Notes: generated by a model not told the origin, from the sequence alone. Counted from the stretch's first letter, positions 32,193 through 41,836 are shown. The stretch: 64,000 nt of DNA from JACCTI01 sp051005695 (GCA_051005695.1 JBPCJC010000071.1:1-64000), one strand, 5' to 3'. Translations and numbers: made by a program.

Positions 32193-35100
32193 CTAGGCGG
32201 CCGCGCGTTTGCGTGATGCGGGAGTTTGTTTTCCGCCGCGCAGAATTTCGCGCAGAAATGGCGCCGTCCGGCTGATGCGATTTTTTGCGACTTCTTCCGG
32301 TGTGCCGACGGCAACGATTTCGCCGCCGTCCGCGCCCGCTTCCGGTCCGATATCAACGAGATAATCGGCCTCCGCGATCACGCTCAGATTATGTTCGATG
32401 ACGATGACGGTGTTGCCTTCATCGACCAGGCGATGCAGCACTTTGAGGAGCAATTCCACGTCGGCCATGTGCAGTCCGATCGTCGGCTCTTCTAATAAAT
32501 AGAGCGTCGATTTCGGTTTGCGCATTTTCCGGATGCGCTCGTTCTGCGCGCGACCGACGCCGCGGCTGAGTTGCGTGACCAGTTTCAAACGTTGCGCTTC
32601 GCCGCCGCTCAAGGTCGGGCTGGGTTGGCCTAGTTTCAGATAACCCAGACCCGTATCGACGAGGAGCCCGAGCGGTCGCGCGATCTTTTGATTCGCGGCA
32701 AAAAATTCCGCGGCCTGTTCGAGCGTCATCTCCATGACGTCGCCGATCGACTTCTCGTTATACAAGACTTCGAGCGTCTGCGGATTGTAACGTCGCCCGC
32801 CGCAATCTTCGCACGGCACATAGCTGCTCGGCAGAAAACTCATCTCGAGTTTGATCACGCCCTGGCCTTTGCAGGTTTCGCAGCGCCCGCCCTCGGTGTT
32901 GAACGAGAATCGCGCGCTAGTGTAGCCGCGCACGCGCGAGACCGGCAACTGTGCGTAAAGATTGCGAATTTCGTCAAAGACTTTGATGTACGTCGCCGGC
33001 GTGCTGCGCGAAGTTTTGCCGATCGGCGATTGATCGACTTCGTAAACGGTCTCGAACGAATCCGCGCCTGTGATCGAACTAAACAAATCGCGCGTGCCCT
33101 TTTTCTTGCGATCAAGCTCGTCGTGAATCGCCGGCAAGAGGACCGAGCGCATTAAAGTCGATTTGCCCGAGCCGGAAATTCCGCTGATAACCGTGAGTCG
33201 ATTCACTGGGAATCTCACGTCGACGTTTTTCAGATTGTTCGCTCGCGCGCCGCGGATTTCGATCCAGTTCTCGACTTCGCCTAACGAGCGCCGGCTTTTG
33301 CGAATCGGATGGGCCAGCGGCGTGCGCAAACAACGGCCAGTCTCGGAACTCTTATGCGCCTTGATCTCAGCGAGCGTTCCCTGGACCACCACTTCCCCGC
33401 CATGCATCCCGGCGCCGGGGCCGAGATCGATAATGTGATCCGCGCGCCGCATCGTCTCTTCGTCATGCTCGACGATGACGAGCGAGTTCCCCTTCTCGCG
33501 CAACGCGGTCAGCGTTTCGAGCAACCGCAAATTATCGCGCGGATGCAGGCCGATGGTCGGCTCATCGAGAACGTAAAGGACACCGCGCAGATTCGAGCCA
33601 AGCTGCGCGGCGAGACGAATGCGTTGCGACTCGCCACCGCTCAATGTCTTGGCCGATCGGCCTAACGAGAGGTAGCCCAGCCCGACGTTTTCCATGAACT
33701 GCAGCCGCTGCTGAATCTCCGGAATCAAATCCGCCGCGATCGTTTGCTGGTTGCCGCGGAAGCGCAGTTTCCCCACGAGCAAATACCCTTCGAGCGCGGA
33801 GAGCGCAGTGAAGTTATCGATCGTCTTGCCCTGCACGCGCACATGCCGCGCGATCGCATTCAACCGCGAGCCGTGACATGATGGGCATTCGCGCGCTTCT
33901 TCTTCGTCGATCCATTCCGATTCGCGTTCAGCTGCTAATTCATTTTCCAAAACCGATTCGCCGGTGTCTTCTTCGCCCGTCTGCAGCTTGGCGTTCCAAA
34001 TTTCGCCGAACCCGCCGCATTCTTCGCAGGCGCCGTGCGGCGAATTGAAGGAGAACAAACGCGGATCGAGTTCCTCAAAGGCGCGACCGCAACCCGGGCA
34101 ACTCATTTCCGTGCTCATGACCGTGAGCTGATTTTTCGCGTCGAGCAGATGCGCCGTGCCGCGGCCGATATCGATCGCGCGCTGCACCAGGTTGCGCGCT
34201 TTCTTGATCCGCTTCGCGTCGATCGTGCCGACGACGACATCGATGGTGTGTTCCTTGAAACGTTCGAGCTTTCGGAATTGTTCGATCGGGATCAGTCGGC
34301 CATCAACGAACAGCGTTTCGAAACCTTGCCGCTCCGCCCAGCGCGCGACATCGGTGTGAAATCCTTTGCGCGCTTTCACCAGCGGCGCGAGCACCTTCAG
34401 CGGACCGCGGCGCGCGGCCGTCTCCACCTGTTTCACAATTGCGGCGGCACTTTGTTTTTCGACAGGCAAATCGCAATCGGGACAAAATTGCGTTCCGGTT
34501 TTGGCGAAGAGCAATCGCAGGAAATGATAAACTTCCGTCACCGTCGCGACGGTTGATTTACCACCACCGCGCGTGACCCGTTGCTCGATCGCCACACTTG
34601 GAGGAACACCTTCGACCAGATCAACGTCAGGTTTTTCGAGCTGCTCGACGAATTGCCGCGCATACGGCGACATCGAATCGAGAAAGCGGCGCTGACCTTC
34701 GGAGAACAGAATGTCGAACGCGACGGTCGATTTCCCGGAACCACTCAGTCCGGTAATGATGACCATCTTGTCGCGTGGAATGCCTAACGAGATGTTCTTC
34801 AGGTTATGCTCGCGTGCTCCGTAGATTTGAATGGCGTCCCGGGCGCTTCCGTTTTTCGTGTCGAAACGCGACGGAGTTTCGGCGGCGCGCAGTGCCGGCT
34901 CGTCATCTCCCGAGTTGTCATCCTGAGCCGCGTAGACGGGGAAGGATCTCGCGCCGTCACGGGAACCGTTGTGAGGTCCTTCGCCGTCTTCGCGGCTCAG
35001 GATGATAGGCTTGGACGTGCGAGCGGTTCGAGCGAGAACGCCCTTCAGGAATTGCCCGGTGTGACTCTCTGTGATTTTCGCGATTGCTTCCGGTGTCCCG

Positions 35101-38042
35101 ACGCCGACAAGTTGGCCACCTTCATCGCCCGCCTCAGGTCCGAGATCGATCACCCAATCGGCGCACTTAATGACCTCGAGATTATGCTCGATGACGACGA
35201 TCGAGTTCCCGCGCTCGACCAGGCCCTGGAAGACTTTCACCAGCATCGCAACATCGTCGAAGTGCAATCCGGTCGTCGGTTCGTCGAAGATAAAAAGCTT
35301 GCCTAACGAGTCCTTGCCCTGGCCGTTTTCGCTCGCGACGTGATCAGCCAGATGTCTCACCAGCTTGAGCCGCTGCGATTCGCCGCCGGATAAAGTGTTG
35401 AGCGGTTGCCCCAGCCGGAGATAGCCGAGGCCGACTTCATCGAGGACGTCGAGCGGATCGCCGACCTTTGCCGATTCGCCGATCTGCGCGAAAAACTGGA
35501 TCGCCTGGCTCACTGTCATTTGCAGCACGTCGTGAATCGATGTGCCGTAGAGATGCGCGCGCAGCACGTGCGGCTGAAAACGTTTGCCTTCGCATTCTGC
35601 GCAACGCACGAAGAGATCGCTCAGGAATTGCATCTCGATTTTTTCGAAGCCGGTGCCGGAGCAGCGTTCGCAACGGCCGCTGCCGGAGTTGAAGGAAAAC
35701 GAGCTCGCGTTCAGACCTTGCGCCTGGGCTTCGGGCAGCGCGGCGAAAAGTTCGCGCACGCGATCGTAAAGACCGAGATACAAAATCGGAGTCGAACGCG
35801 GCGTGCGCGCGAGCGAAGTTTGATCGACCATGACGACGTCGCCGATGCGATGCGCGCCGCTGACTGATTTGCACGCGCCCGCTTCCTGCTCGGACGTCTG
35901 GCCTTTGGCGCCGAGGAGATTTCGATAGAGAACGTCGTGGATTAAGGTCGATTTTCCGGAACCGGAAACGCCGGTGACGCAGGTGAAAACGCCGAGCGGA
36001 ATCTCGACATCGACATTCCTGAGATTGTGCTCGCGCGCGCCGGCGATCTTGATCGCGCTGGTCGATTTGCGACGCGATTTTGGAACCGGAATCGATTTCG
36101 TTCCGCTGAGGTAATCGCGCGTCAGGGAGCGTTCCAACGAGGTCTGGGTAGCGCGCGCGTCTCGCGTGCTGGTTGCTGCGTCCCGCGGCAACGAACTTTT
36201 CCTCGTAATGAGGCCCTCGGAAGTTCGTAAAGGCGGGACGCCTTCACCAGCACGCGAGACGCGCGCGCTACCCAGCATTTGCTCGAGCGAGCCGCTGAAA
36301 ATTAATTCGCCGCCTTGTTCGCCGCGGCCGGGTCCGATGTCGATGAGATTATCGGCGGAGCGAATGATCGCTTCTTCGTGTTCGACCACGAGGAGCGTGT
36401 TGCCTTTGTCGCGCAGATTATGAATGACGTTGATCAAACGCCCGACATCGCGCGGATGCAGACCGACGCTCGGTTCGTCCATGACGAAAAGCGTGTTCAC
36501 GAGCGACGCGCCGAGACAGGTCGTGAGGTTGACGCGCTGCACTTCGCCACCGCTGAGCGTGCGCGTAGAACGATCGAGCGTGAGATAACCGAGCCCAACG
36601 TTGCAAAGATAATTCAGACGCGTGACGACTTCGCGGCGTAACATTTCCGCGGTCGAGTCGTTAGGCGGCAGCGCGATGTTCGCGAGCAGATCGCGTGTCC
36701 GGTTAACGGGCAGCGCGTCGATTTGCGGCAAAGTGAGAGTGTCCTGCGCGGTGACGATCCGATAATTGAGCGCGTTCGGTTGAAAGCGTCCGCCGTGACA
36801 ACTCGGACACGTCGTGTAAGCGCGATAGCGGCTGAGCAAAACGCGCACGTGCATTTTGTAGGTTTTGCTCTCGAGCCATTTGAAAAATCCGCGCACGCCA
36901 TACCAGCGATCGCTGTTTTCGTCGTCCTCGTACTCGCCGTTTTTCTTCTCGCCGTTGATGACGAATTGCTGATCTGACTTCGGCAATTCCTCGAACGGAG
37001 TGTGCACGTTGATCTCCTCGCGCGCGCAGGCCCGCAGGAGATCCTTTTGCGACTCGCCCATTTCTTCGCCGCGAAAAACACGGACCGCGCCTTGTGCAAC
37101 CGAGAGCAATCGATCCGGAATCGCGCGATCCAGATCGATCGCGATGGTGCGACCGAAGCCGCGACATTCCGGACACGCACCGAGCGGACTGTTGAAACTG
37201 AACAAACCGGGCGTGGGCGGGCGAATATCGAGATCGCAATGAGCGCAATGCCAGCCGGTGGAAAACGGATGTTCCTTTTTCTTCTCGATCTCGACGATGT
37301 TGATGCGGTCCTTGCCGAAACGGAGCGCGACTTCGAGCGCTTCCACCAGACGTGATCGGTTCTCTTCCGAAATCGTGGTCCGGTCCTGAATGACCTGCAC
37401 CCGCGCGCCAAGTCGTCCGACTTTTTTGTCGGTGTCGGCGCGCACGACTTCTCCATTCAACCAGACGCGGAGGTAGCCTTGTTGCTGAATGAATTTGAAG
37501 AAATCGAGCGCCTCCGTTTTTGCCGGGACCGAAACCCAGAAGGTGATCAGGACGGTCTGACCATTCAGTTCGCGCAGGATTTCTTCGGCGATCGACTTCG
37601 CGGTTTCCGGTCGGATCTCGCGCTGGCAATTCGGACAAAACGCGCGCGCGACGCGCGGCCAAAGCAACTTCAAATAATCATTGATCTCCGTCATCGTGCC
37701 GACGGTGGAGCGTGATGATTTCACTGCATTCGCCTGCTCGATCGCGATCGCCGGCGGGATGCCGCGGATTTCATCGACCCGCGGTTTGTCCATGCGGTCG
37801 AGGAATTGCCGCATGTAGGGCGAGAAGGTTTCGACGTAACGCCGCTGGCCTTCCGCGTAAATCGTATCGAAGGCGAGACTCGATTTTCCGCTCCCGCTCG
37901 GGCCGGTGATGACGGTTAATTTCCCCAGCGGCAGGTCGAGATCGATCCCCTTGAGATTGTTCTGACGCGCGCCGCGAATCTCGACGCTGCCGCGATCAGG
38001 CGGGGCGGTCAGGCACTTTTTGTCGGCTTTCGTCGGAACCAC
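32193..38042 (-). CDS. uvrA: double-length UvrA (two complete UvrA units in one chain)
   Basis: At 1949 residues this is two UvrA proteins joined head to tail. Unit 1 (about 18-1010) has Walker A TGPSGSGKSS and TGVSGSGKST, and signatures LSGGEVQR and LSGGESQR. Unit 2 (about 1065-1935) has TGLSGSGKST and SGISGSGKST, LSGGESQR and LSGGEAQR; its last Walker B reads LLEEPT. Zinc-finger Cys pairs are present in both (CPSCHGG, CERCSG, CEECGG, CETCKG). UvrA finds DNA damage as a dimer, so this chain could form the dimer by itself. Start is GTG 38042. Two palindromic repeats lie in frame, one in the unit 1 linker and one exactly at the junction. A normal uvrA also exists at 46646. Long UvrA proteins are known in the PVC group. 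Confidence 0.95.
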   Translation of the reverse strand: MVPTKADKKCLTAPPDRGSVEIRGARQNNLKGIDLDLPLGKLTVITGPSGSGKSSLAFDTIYAEGQRRYVETFSPYMRQFLDRMDKPRVDEIRGIPPAIAIEQANAVKSSRSTVGTMTEINDYLKLLWPRVARAFCPNCQREIRPETAKSIAEEILRELNGQTVLITFWVSVPAKTEALDFFKFIQQQGYLRVWLNGEVVRADTDKKVGRLGARVQVIQDRTTISEENRSRLVEALEVALRFGKDRINIVEIEKKKEHPFSTGWHCAHCDLDIRPPTPGLFSFNSPLGACPECRGFGRTIAIDLDRAIPDRLLSVAQGAVRVFRGEEMGESQKDLLRACAREEINVHTPFEELPKSDQQFVINGEKKNGEYEDDENSDRWYGVRGFFKWLESKTYKMHVRVLLSRYRAYTTCPSCHGGRFQPNALNYRIVTAQDTLTLPQIDALPVNRTRDLLANIALPPNDSTAEMLRREVVTRLNYLCNVGLGYLTLDRSTRTLSGGEVQRVNLTTCLGASLVNTLFVMDEPSVGLHPRDVGRLINVIHNLRDKGNTLLVVEHEEAIIRSADNLIDIGPGRGEQGGELIFSGSLEQMLGSARVSRAGEGVPPLRTSEGLITRKSSLPRDAATSTRDARATQTSLERSLTRDYLSGTKSIPVPKSRRKSTSAIKIAGAREHNLRNVDVEIPLGVFTCVTGVSGSGKSTLIHDVLYRNLLGAKGQTSEQEAGACKSVSGAHRIGDVVMVDQTSLARTPRSTPILYLGLYDRVRELFAALPEAQAQGLNASSFSFNSGSGRCERCSGTGFEKIEMQFLSDLFVRCAECEGKRFQPHVLRAHLYGTSIHDVLQMTVSQAIQFFAQIGESAKVGDPLDVLDEVGLGYLRLGQPLNTLSGGESQRLKLVRHLADHVASENGQGKDSLGKLFIFDEPTTGLHFDDVAMLVKVFQGLVERGNSIVVIEHNLEVIKCADWVIDLGPEAGDEGGQLVGVGTPEAIAKITESHTGQFLKGVLARTARTSKPIILSREDGEGPHNGSRDGARSFPVYAAQDDNSGDDEPALRAAETPSRFDTKNGSARDAIQIYGAREHNLKNISLGIPRDKMVIITGLSGSGKSTVAFDILFSEGQRRFLDSMSPYARQFVEQLEKPDVDLVEGVPPSVAIEQRVTRGGGKSTVATVTEVYHFLRLLFAKTGTQFCPDCDLPVEKQSAAAIVKQVETAARRGPLKVLAPLVKARKGFHTDVARWAERQGFETLFVDGRLIPIEQFRKLERFKEHTIDVVVGTIDAKRIKKARNLVQRAIDIGRGTAHLLDAKNQLTVMSTEMSCPGCGRAFEELDPRLFSFNSPHGACEECGGFGEIWNAKLQTGEEDTGESVLENELAAERESEWIDEEEARECPSCHGSRLNAIARHVRVQGKTIDNFTALSALEGYLLVGKLRFRGNQQTIAADLIPEIQQRLQFMENVGLGYLSLGRSAKTLSGGESQRIRLAAQLGSNLRGVLYVLDEPTIGLHPRDNLRLLETLTALREKGNSLVIVEHDEETMRRADHIIDLGPGAGMHGGEVVVQGTLAEIKAHKSSETGRCLRTPLAHPIRKSRRSLGEVENWIEIRGARANNLKNVDVRFPVNRLTVISGISGSGKSTLMRSVLLPAIHDELDRKKKGTRDLFSSITGADSFETVYEVDQSPIGKTSRSTPATYIKVFDEIRNLYAQLPVSRVRGYTSARFSFNTEGGRCETCKGQGVIKLEMSFLPSSYVPCEDCGGRRYNPQTLEVLYNEKSIGDVMEMTLEQAAEFFAANQKIARPLGLLVDTGLGYLKLGQPSPTLSGGEAQRLKLVTQLSRGVGRAQNERIRKMRKPKSTLYLLEEPTIGLHMADVELLLKVLHRLVDEGNTVIVIEHNLSVIAEADYLVDIGPEAGADGGEIVAVGTPEEVAKNRISRTAPFLREILRGGKQTPASRKRAAA
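34917..35007. repeat. palindromic TCATCC-type repeat inside giant uvrA, at the fusion junction
   Basis: This 91-base element begins GTCATCCTGAGCCGCG and ends with its near-complement (CGCGGCTCAGGATGA), with inner arms GGATCTCGCG and GTCCTTCGCCG. It is the same family as the intergenic elements at 38107, 41837 and 52045. Here it is read through in frame by uvrA as a low-complexity linker (GEGPHNGSRDGARSFP and neighbours), exactly between the two UvrA units. Confidence 0.85.
36147..36273. repeat. REP-like element with a perfect 28-base inverted repeat, inside giant uvrA
   Basis: The arms at 36147-36174 and 36246-36273 are perfect reverse complements over 28 bases (left arm begins GGGTAGCGCGCGCGTCTC), with 71 bases between. 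On the coding strand it adds about 42 residues beginning LGSARVSRAGEGVPP between the first ATPase and the DYLSG segment of UvrA unit 1. Peptides like ARVSRAGEGVP recur in predicted proteins of planctomycete and verrucomicrobial genomes, so this is probably a mobile REP-type family. Confidence 0.88.
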
Positions 38043-38106
38043 CGGAGACTATCCGGGAAGCGGAATGGCTTCGCAAATCTTCGCGTCGCTGCGCGTGGAA
38101 AACACC

Positions 38107-38230
38107 TGTCATCCTGAGCCGCGCAGACGGCGAAGGATCTCGCAACCGCGCTGAACCGTCTTGTGGCAGCAGACCAACCAGGAACCGATTGCGAGATCCT
38201 TCGGCGCGCTTCGCCAGCCTCAGGATGACA
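38107..38230. repeat. intergenic TCATCC-type palindrome between giant uvrA and pckG
   Basis: This 124-base imperfect palindrome starts TGTCATCCTGAGCCGCG and ends CTCAGGATGACA, with inner arms AAGGATCTCGCA and GCGAGATCCTTCGG. It fills the space between the divergent-side start of uvrA (38042) and the pckG stop (38237). It could fold as a strong hairpin in RNA and may end pckG transcription. Same family as 34917, 41837 and 52045. Confidence 0.85.
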
Positions 38231-38236
38231 GTTGCG

Positions 38237-40048
38237 CTACTTCCCGAAGTTTTCTGCGGTCTTGTCGTGCTGCGCGATCAATTCGCGCGGCATGTCCGAG
38301 CCGAGGGTTTTGAAGAATTCGCTCTGCGCTTCGAGTTCCTTCTTCCACTCGTTAGGCTTGACCGAAAGAAGTTCCTTCATCGTTTCGTGGGAAACTCCGG
38401 CCAGACCTTTGATATCCAAATCTTCCGGGCGCGGAACGAAACCAATCGGCGACTCGGTGGCGCCCCCGCGGCCTTCGACACGTTCGATAACCCATTTCAG
38501 AACGCGCATGTTGTCGCCGAAACCGGGCCATAAGAATTTCCCGTCGGCGCCTTTGCGAAACCAGTTCACGTGAAAGATGAGCGGCTGGTTTTTCACGCGC
38601 GGACCCATCTCGAGCCAATGCTGAAAATATTGGCCCATGTTGTAGCCGCAGAAGGGCAACATCGCCATCGGATCGCGCCGCACTTGTCCGACAGCGCCGG
38701 TCGCGGCCGCGGTCGTTTCAGAACCCATGGTCGCGCCGGCATACGTTCCATGTTCCCAATTTCGCGCCTGGAAAACGAGCGGCATGGTGTCGCTGCGGCG
38801 GCCGCCGAAAATGATCGCGCTGATCGGGACGCCTTCGCCCTTTTCAACATCAGGATCGAGCACCGGATTGTTGCGCATCGGCGTGGCGAAACGCGAATTC
38901 GGATGCGCCGCTTTCTCTTTTGAATCGGGCGCCCAATCGTTGCCCTTCCAATCGATCGCGTGTTTCGGCGGCGGGCCGTCTTTGCCTTCCCACCAAACAT
39001 CGCCGTCGTCGGTCAGCGCGACGTTGGTGTAGAGGGTGTCGTGCTCGATCGATTTCATCGCGTTCGGGTTTGACTTGTAGCTCGTCCCCGGGACCACGCC
39101 GAAATATCCGTTCTCCGGATTAACCGCATATAAGCGGCCGTCCTCGCCGATCTGCATCCAAGCGATGTCGTCGCCGATGGTGGTAATCTTCCAACCCTTG
39201 AACTCGTTAGGCGGAATGAGCATCGCGAAGTTCGTCTTGCCGCACGCGCTCGGAAAGGCAGCGGCCACGTAATGCTTTTTTCCTTCGGGCGATTCGACGC
39301 CGAGAATGAGCATGTGCTCGGCGAGCCAACCTTGCTTTCGTGCGAGGTAGGAACCGATGCGGAGCGCGAGACATTTTTTCGAAAGCAAAACGTTCCCGCC
39401 GTAACCGGAGCCGACCGAGATGATGGCGTTGTCCTGTGGGAAATGGCAGATGAGCCGTCGATCCGGATTCACGTCGAGCAATGAATGCGTGCCGCGATTC
39501 CACTCGCCGTTCGTTTGCGAATCGAGCCGCTTGACCGCGATCTCGCCCATGCGCGTCATGATGCGCATGCTAAGCACGACGTAGATCGAGTCCGTAATTT
39601 CGAAACCAACTTTGGCCAGCGGCGAATTCGGCGGGCCCATGATGTAAGGAATGACAAACATCGTCCGTCCCTTCATCGCGCCTTTGAGCATGCCGTTTAA
39701 TTTCGAGTAAGTCTCCGCCGGATTGGCCCAATGATTTGTCGGACCGGCTTCGTCTTCCGTCGGCGTGCAGATGAGGGTGAATTGTTCGACCCGCGCGACG
39801 TCGTTTTGATTCGAGCGATGCAAATACGAGCGCGGCACCTTCTCCTCGTTCAACTTCAAGACCACACCCTGCTGCAGCGCTTCGCCTAACAAGTAATCGT
39901 TTTCCTTCTCCGAGCCGTCGCACCAGAAAATATTTTCCGGCTGCGTCAGCAATTCGACTTCGTGCACCCAATCGAGCACCGCCTGGATCTTCGGTTTCTG
40001 GTCTCCGATTCCGCTCGGCGGATGAATGGCGGGTGCGAGATTTTCCAT
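38237..40048 (-). CDS. pckG: phosphoenolpyruvate carboxykinase (GTP)
   Basis: PEPCK converts oxaloacetate to phosphoenolpyruvate with GTP, the entry to gluconeogenesis. About 603 residues with the GTP-type motifs: the P-loop FPSACGKTNFAML (catalytic Cys), SVGSGYGGN, FGGRRSDTMPLVF, and the substrate-binding IFWCDGSEKEN near the N-terminus. The ATG at 40048 (MENLAP) is preferred to an earlier TTG at 40060. It stands alone, with a palindromic repeat right after its stop and a divergent gene 136 bases upstream. Confidence 0.96.
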   Translation of the reverse strand: MENLAPAIHPPSGIGDQKPKIQAVLDWVHEVELLTQPENIFWCDGSEKENDYLLGEALQQGVVLKLNEEKVPRSYLHRSNQNDVARVEQFTLICTPTEDEAGPTNHWANPAETYSKLNGMLKGAMKGRTMFVIPYIMGPPNSPLAKVGFEITDSIYVVLSMRIMTRMGEIAVKRLDSQTNGEWNRGTHSLLDVNPDRRLICHFPQDNAIISVGSGYGGNVLLSKKCLALRIGSYLARKQGWLAEHMLILGVESPEGKKHYVAAAFPSACGKTNFAMLIPPNEFKGWKITTIGDDIAWMQIGEDGRLYAVNPENGYFGVVPGTSYKSNPNAMKSIEHDTLYTNVALTDDGDVWWEGKDGPPPKHAIDWKGNDWAPDSKEKAAHPNSRFATPMRNNPVLDPDVEKGEGVPISAIIFGGRRSDTMPLVFQARNWEHGTYAGATMGSETTAAATGAVGQVRRDPMAMLPFCGYNMGQYFQHWLEMGPRVKNQPLIFHVNWFRKGADGKFLWPGFGDNMRVLKWVIERVEGRGGATESPIGFVPRPEDLDIKGLAGVSHETMKELLSVKPNEWKKELEAQSEFFKTLGSDMPRELIAQHDKTAENFGK

Positions 40049-40183
40049 AGGTTGGAGCAATGGCGGGGACGAGAAGGGTATTTTCGCCCGCCGGGGTTGT
40101 CCAAAGTTTAATCACGCACCGGTCGCCCGCGCCATCGCGCGAACGCCGCTTGCACCAGCGAAGGGCGCGCCGTTTATTCCCGC

Positions 40184-41023
40184 ATGTTCGGAGTGACCAC
40201 GGCCGACGACTACAAGCCCGTCACCTATTGGGGCCGTTATCCGGTCGACGTCACCACCATCCTGGTCGCGCTCCACGCGGTGACCATGATCGCCGGCAGC
40301 ATCCTCATCGCCGTCCATCGCGGCTTCATTGTCGACGCCATGCTTTTCGATAGCGCGCAGGTCCTGCGAGCTGGCCATTTTTGGCAAATCTTCAGCTACG
40401 CCTTCGTCCATCCGCCGTCGATTTGGTTCGCGATCAATCTCTACATGCTCTTCTTCTTCGGGCGCGAAGTGGAACGCTTCATCGGCCAGCGTGCGTATCT
40501 GATTCTTTACGCCAGCCTGGTCATTCTCCCGATGCTCTTCCTGACCATTTGGGGATTGTCCGGCCGGATTGTTTACGGCGATTCCGCCGCGATCCATTTC
40601 GGAATCTTCGTCGCCTTCGCGGCCATTTATCCCAGCGTGGAATTGATCTTTCGGATTCAGGCGAAATGGATGGCGCTCGCCCTGGGCGTCCTTTTCGCGC
40701 TCGAACTTCTGTCCGCGAATGCCTGGCCGCAGCTCCTCGTGCTCGTGATCAGCGTCGTCTTCGCGCTCGCGTTTATTCGCTCGCGCGGCGGCGGCGCGGA
40801 AATCGAATGGTGGAGCAATTTCAAAGCGCGTTTCCAACCGAAACCAAAATTTCAGGTCGTCCCGCGTTCCACTCCGCGGCGGGTGATCGAACCGGACGAC
40901 GTTTACGAATCGATTGATCCCTTGTTGGAAAAAATCTCGCGCTCCGGGATCAATAGTCTGACCGCGAGCGAGCGACGCGCACTTGATCGCGCGCGCAATC
41001 AGTTGTTAAAAAAGCCGCAGTGA
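40184..41023 (+). CDS. rhomboid-like membrane protein, probably not a protease
   Basis: The 279-residue protein has about six or seven membrane segments and the rhomboid landmarks FVHPPSIWFAINLYMLFFFG and a following REVERFIG. The serine motif reads YGDSAAIHFG (GxSx) rather than GASG, and the histidine expected in the sixth segment is not seen (ALELLSANAWPQLL). It therefore resembles inactive rhomboid (derlin/iRhom-like) proteins. A soluble basic tail of about 80 residues follows. It overlaps the GT2 gene by 4 bases. Confidence 0.7.
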   Translation: MFGVTTADDYKPVTYWGRYPVDVTTILVALHAVTMIAGSILIAVHRGFIVDAMLFDSAQVLRAGHFWQIFSYAFVHPPSIWFAINLYMLFFFGREVERFIGQRAYLILYASLVILPMLFLTIWGLSGRIVYGDSAAIHFGIFVAFAAIYPSVELIFRIQAKWMALALGVLFALELLSANAWPQLLVLVISVVFALAFIRSRGGGAEIEWWSNFKARFQPKPKFQVVPRSTPRRVIEPDDVYESIDPLLEKISRSGINSLTASERRALDRARNQLLKKPQ

Positions 41024-41823
41024 AGCGCGACCTTGCAGCCGACGGCCCCGACCTCGGCCGCACTAATCCGCGCGCGCTGCGCCTCCGCATCAGCGTCGTC
41101 ATTCCGACTTGGCGCGACACCGAAAACCTGGCCGCACTTTTGCCCCGATTGTCAGCAATCGCGGGCTTGCACCAGATCATCGTGGTCAACGCTTCGCGCG
41201 ATTCGAAATCCGAAAAAATCGCGGCGGACTGGGGTGCGATTTTTCTTCGCTTATCGCGGCCGAACCGCGGCGCGCAGATGAATGCGGGCGCGCTCGCTGC
41301 GACTGGCGACGTGATTCTTTTTCAACACGCCGATACTGAAATAACGGGCGCTCATTTTCAAGCGATCGAGATAGCGCTGCGTAAACCCGAGATCATCGGC
41401 GGCGCATTTTACCGGAAGTTCGATGGACGACATCCTCGACTGATGTGGCTGGAGTCAGTCGCGCGGTTTCTTTCGCGCCATGGCGGGACGCTCTTCGGAG
41501 ATCAATCAGTATTCGTTAGGCGTGAAATTTTTCAGGAGCTCGGCGGGTTCGCGAAAATTCCGCTGATGGAAGACGTCGAGTTCTCGCGCCGGCTGCGGCG
41601 CGCGGGCAAGGTCGCGCTGCTCGATCCGCCGGTGCAAACTTCCGATCGCCATCACGCGCGCAAAGGCGCTTGGCGCACCACGGTGCGAAACGCGCTTTTC
41701 ATTGTCCTCTACAACTTCGGCATTTCGCCGTTTCGTCTGCATCGCTGGTACTATCCGTCCGCGGAAATTCCCACGCGCGCGCGCGGAGCCGCGCGGGCCG
41801 CCAGCGCGGCTTCGCTTAATTAA
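41020..41823 (+). CDS. family 2 glycosyltransferase (rSAM/selenodomain-associated type)
   Basis: A GT-A fold of 267 residues: ISVVIPTWRDTENL, the sugar-nucleotide region RPNRGAQMNAGALAATGD, the DXD-like QHADTEI, the FGDQSVFVRREIF and EDVEFSRRLR motifs. This matches the small family TIGR04283 often found with selenocysteine or radical-SAM genes, but no such genes are nearby here. The sugar donor is unknown. Coupled by a 4-base overlap to the rhomboid-like gene. Confidence 0.88.
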   Translation: MKRDLAADGPDLGRTNPRALRLRISVVIPTWRDTENLAALLPRLSAIAGLHQIIVVNASRDSKSEKIAADWGAIFLRLSRPNRGAQMNAGALAATGDVILFQHADTEITGAHFQAIEIALRKPEIIGGAFYRKFDGRHPRLMWLESVARFLSRHGGTLFGDQSVFVRREIFQELGGFAKIPLMEDVEFSRRLRRAGKVALLDPPVQTSDRHHARKGAWRTTVRNALFIVLYNFGISPFRLHRWYYPSAEIPTRARGAARAASAASLN

Positions 41824-41836
41824 GTCCACGAAAAGC

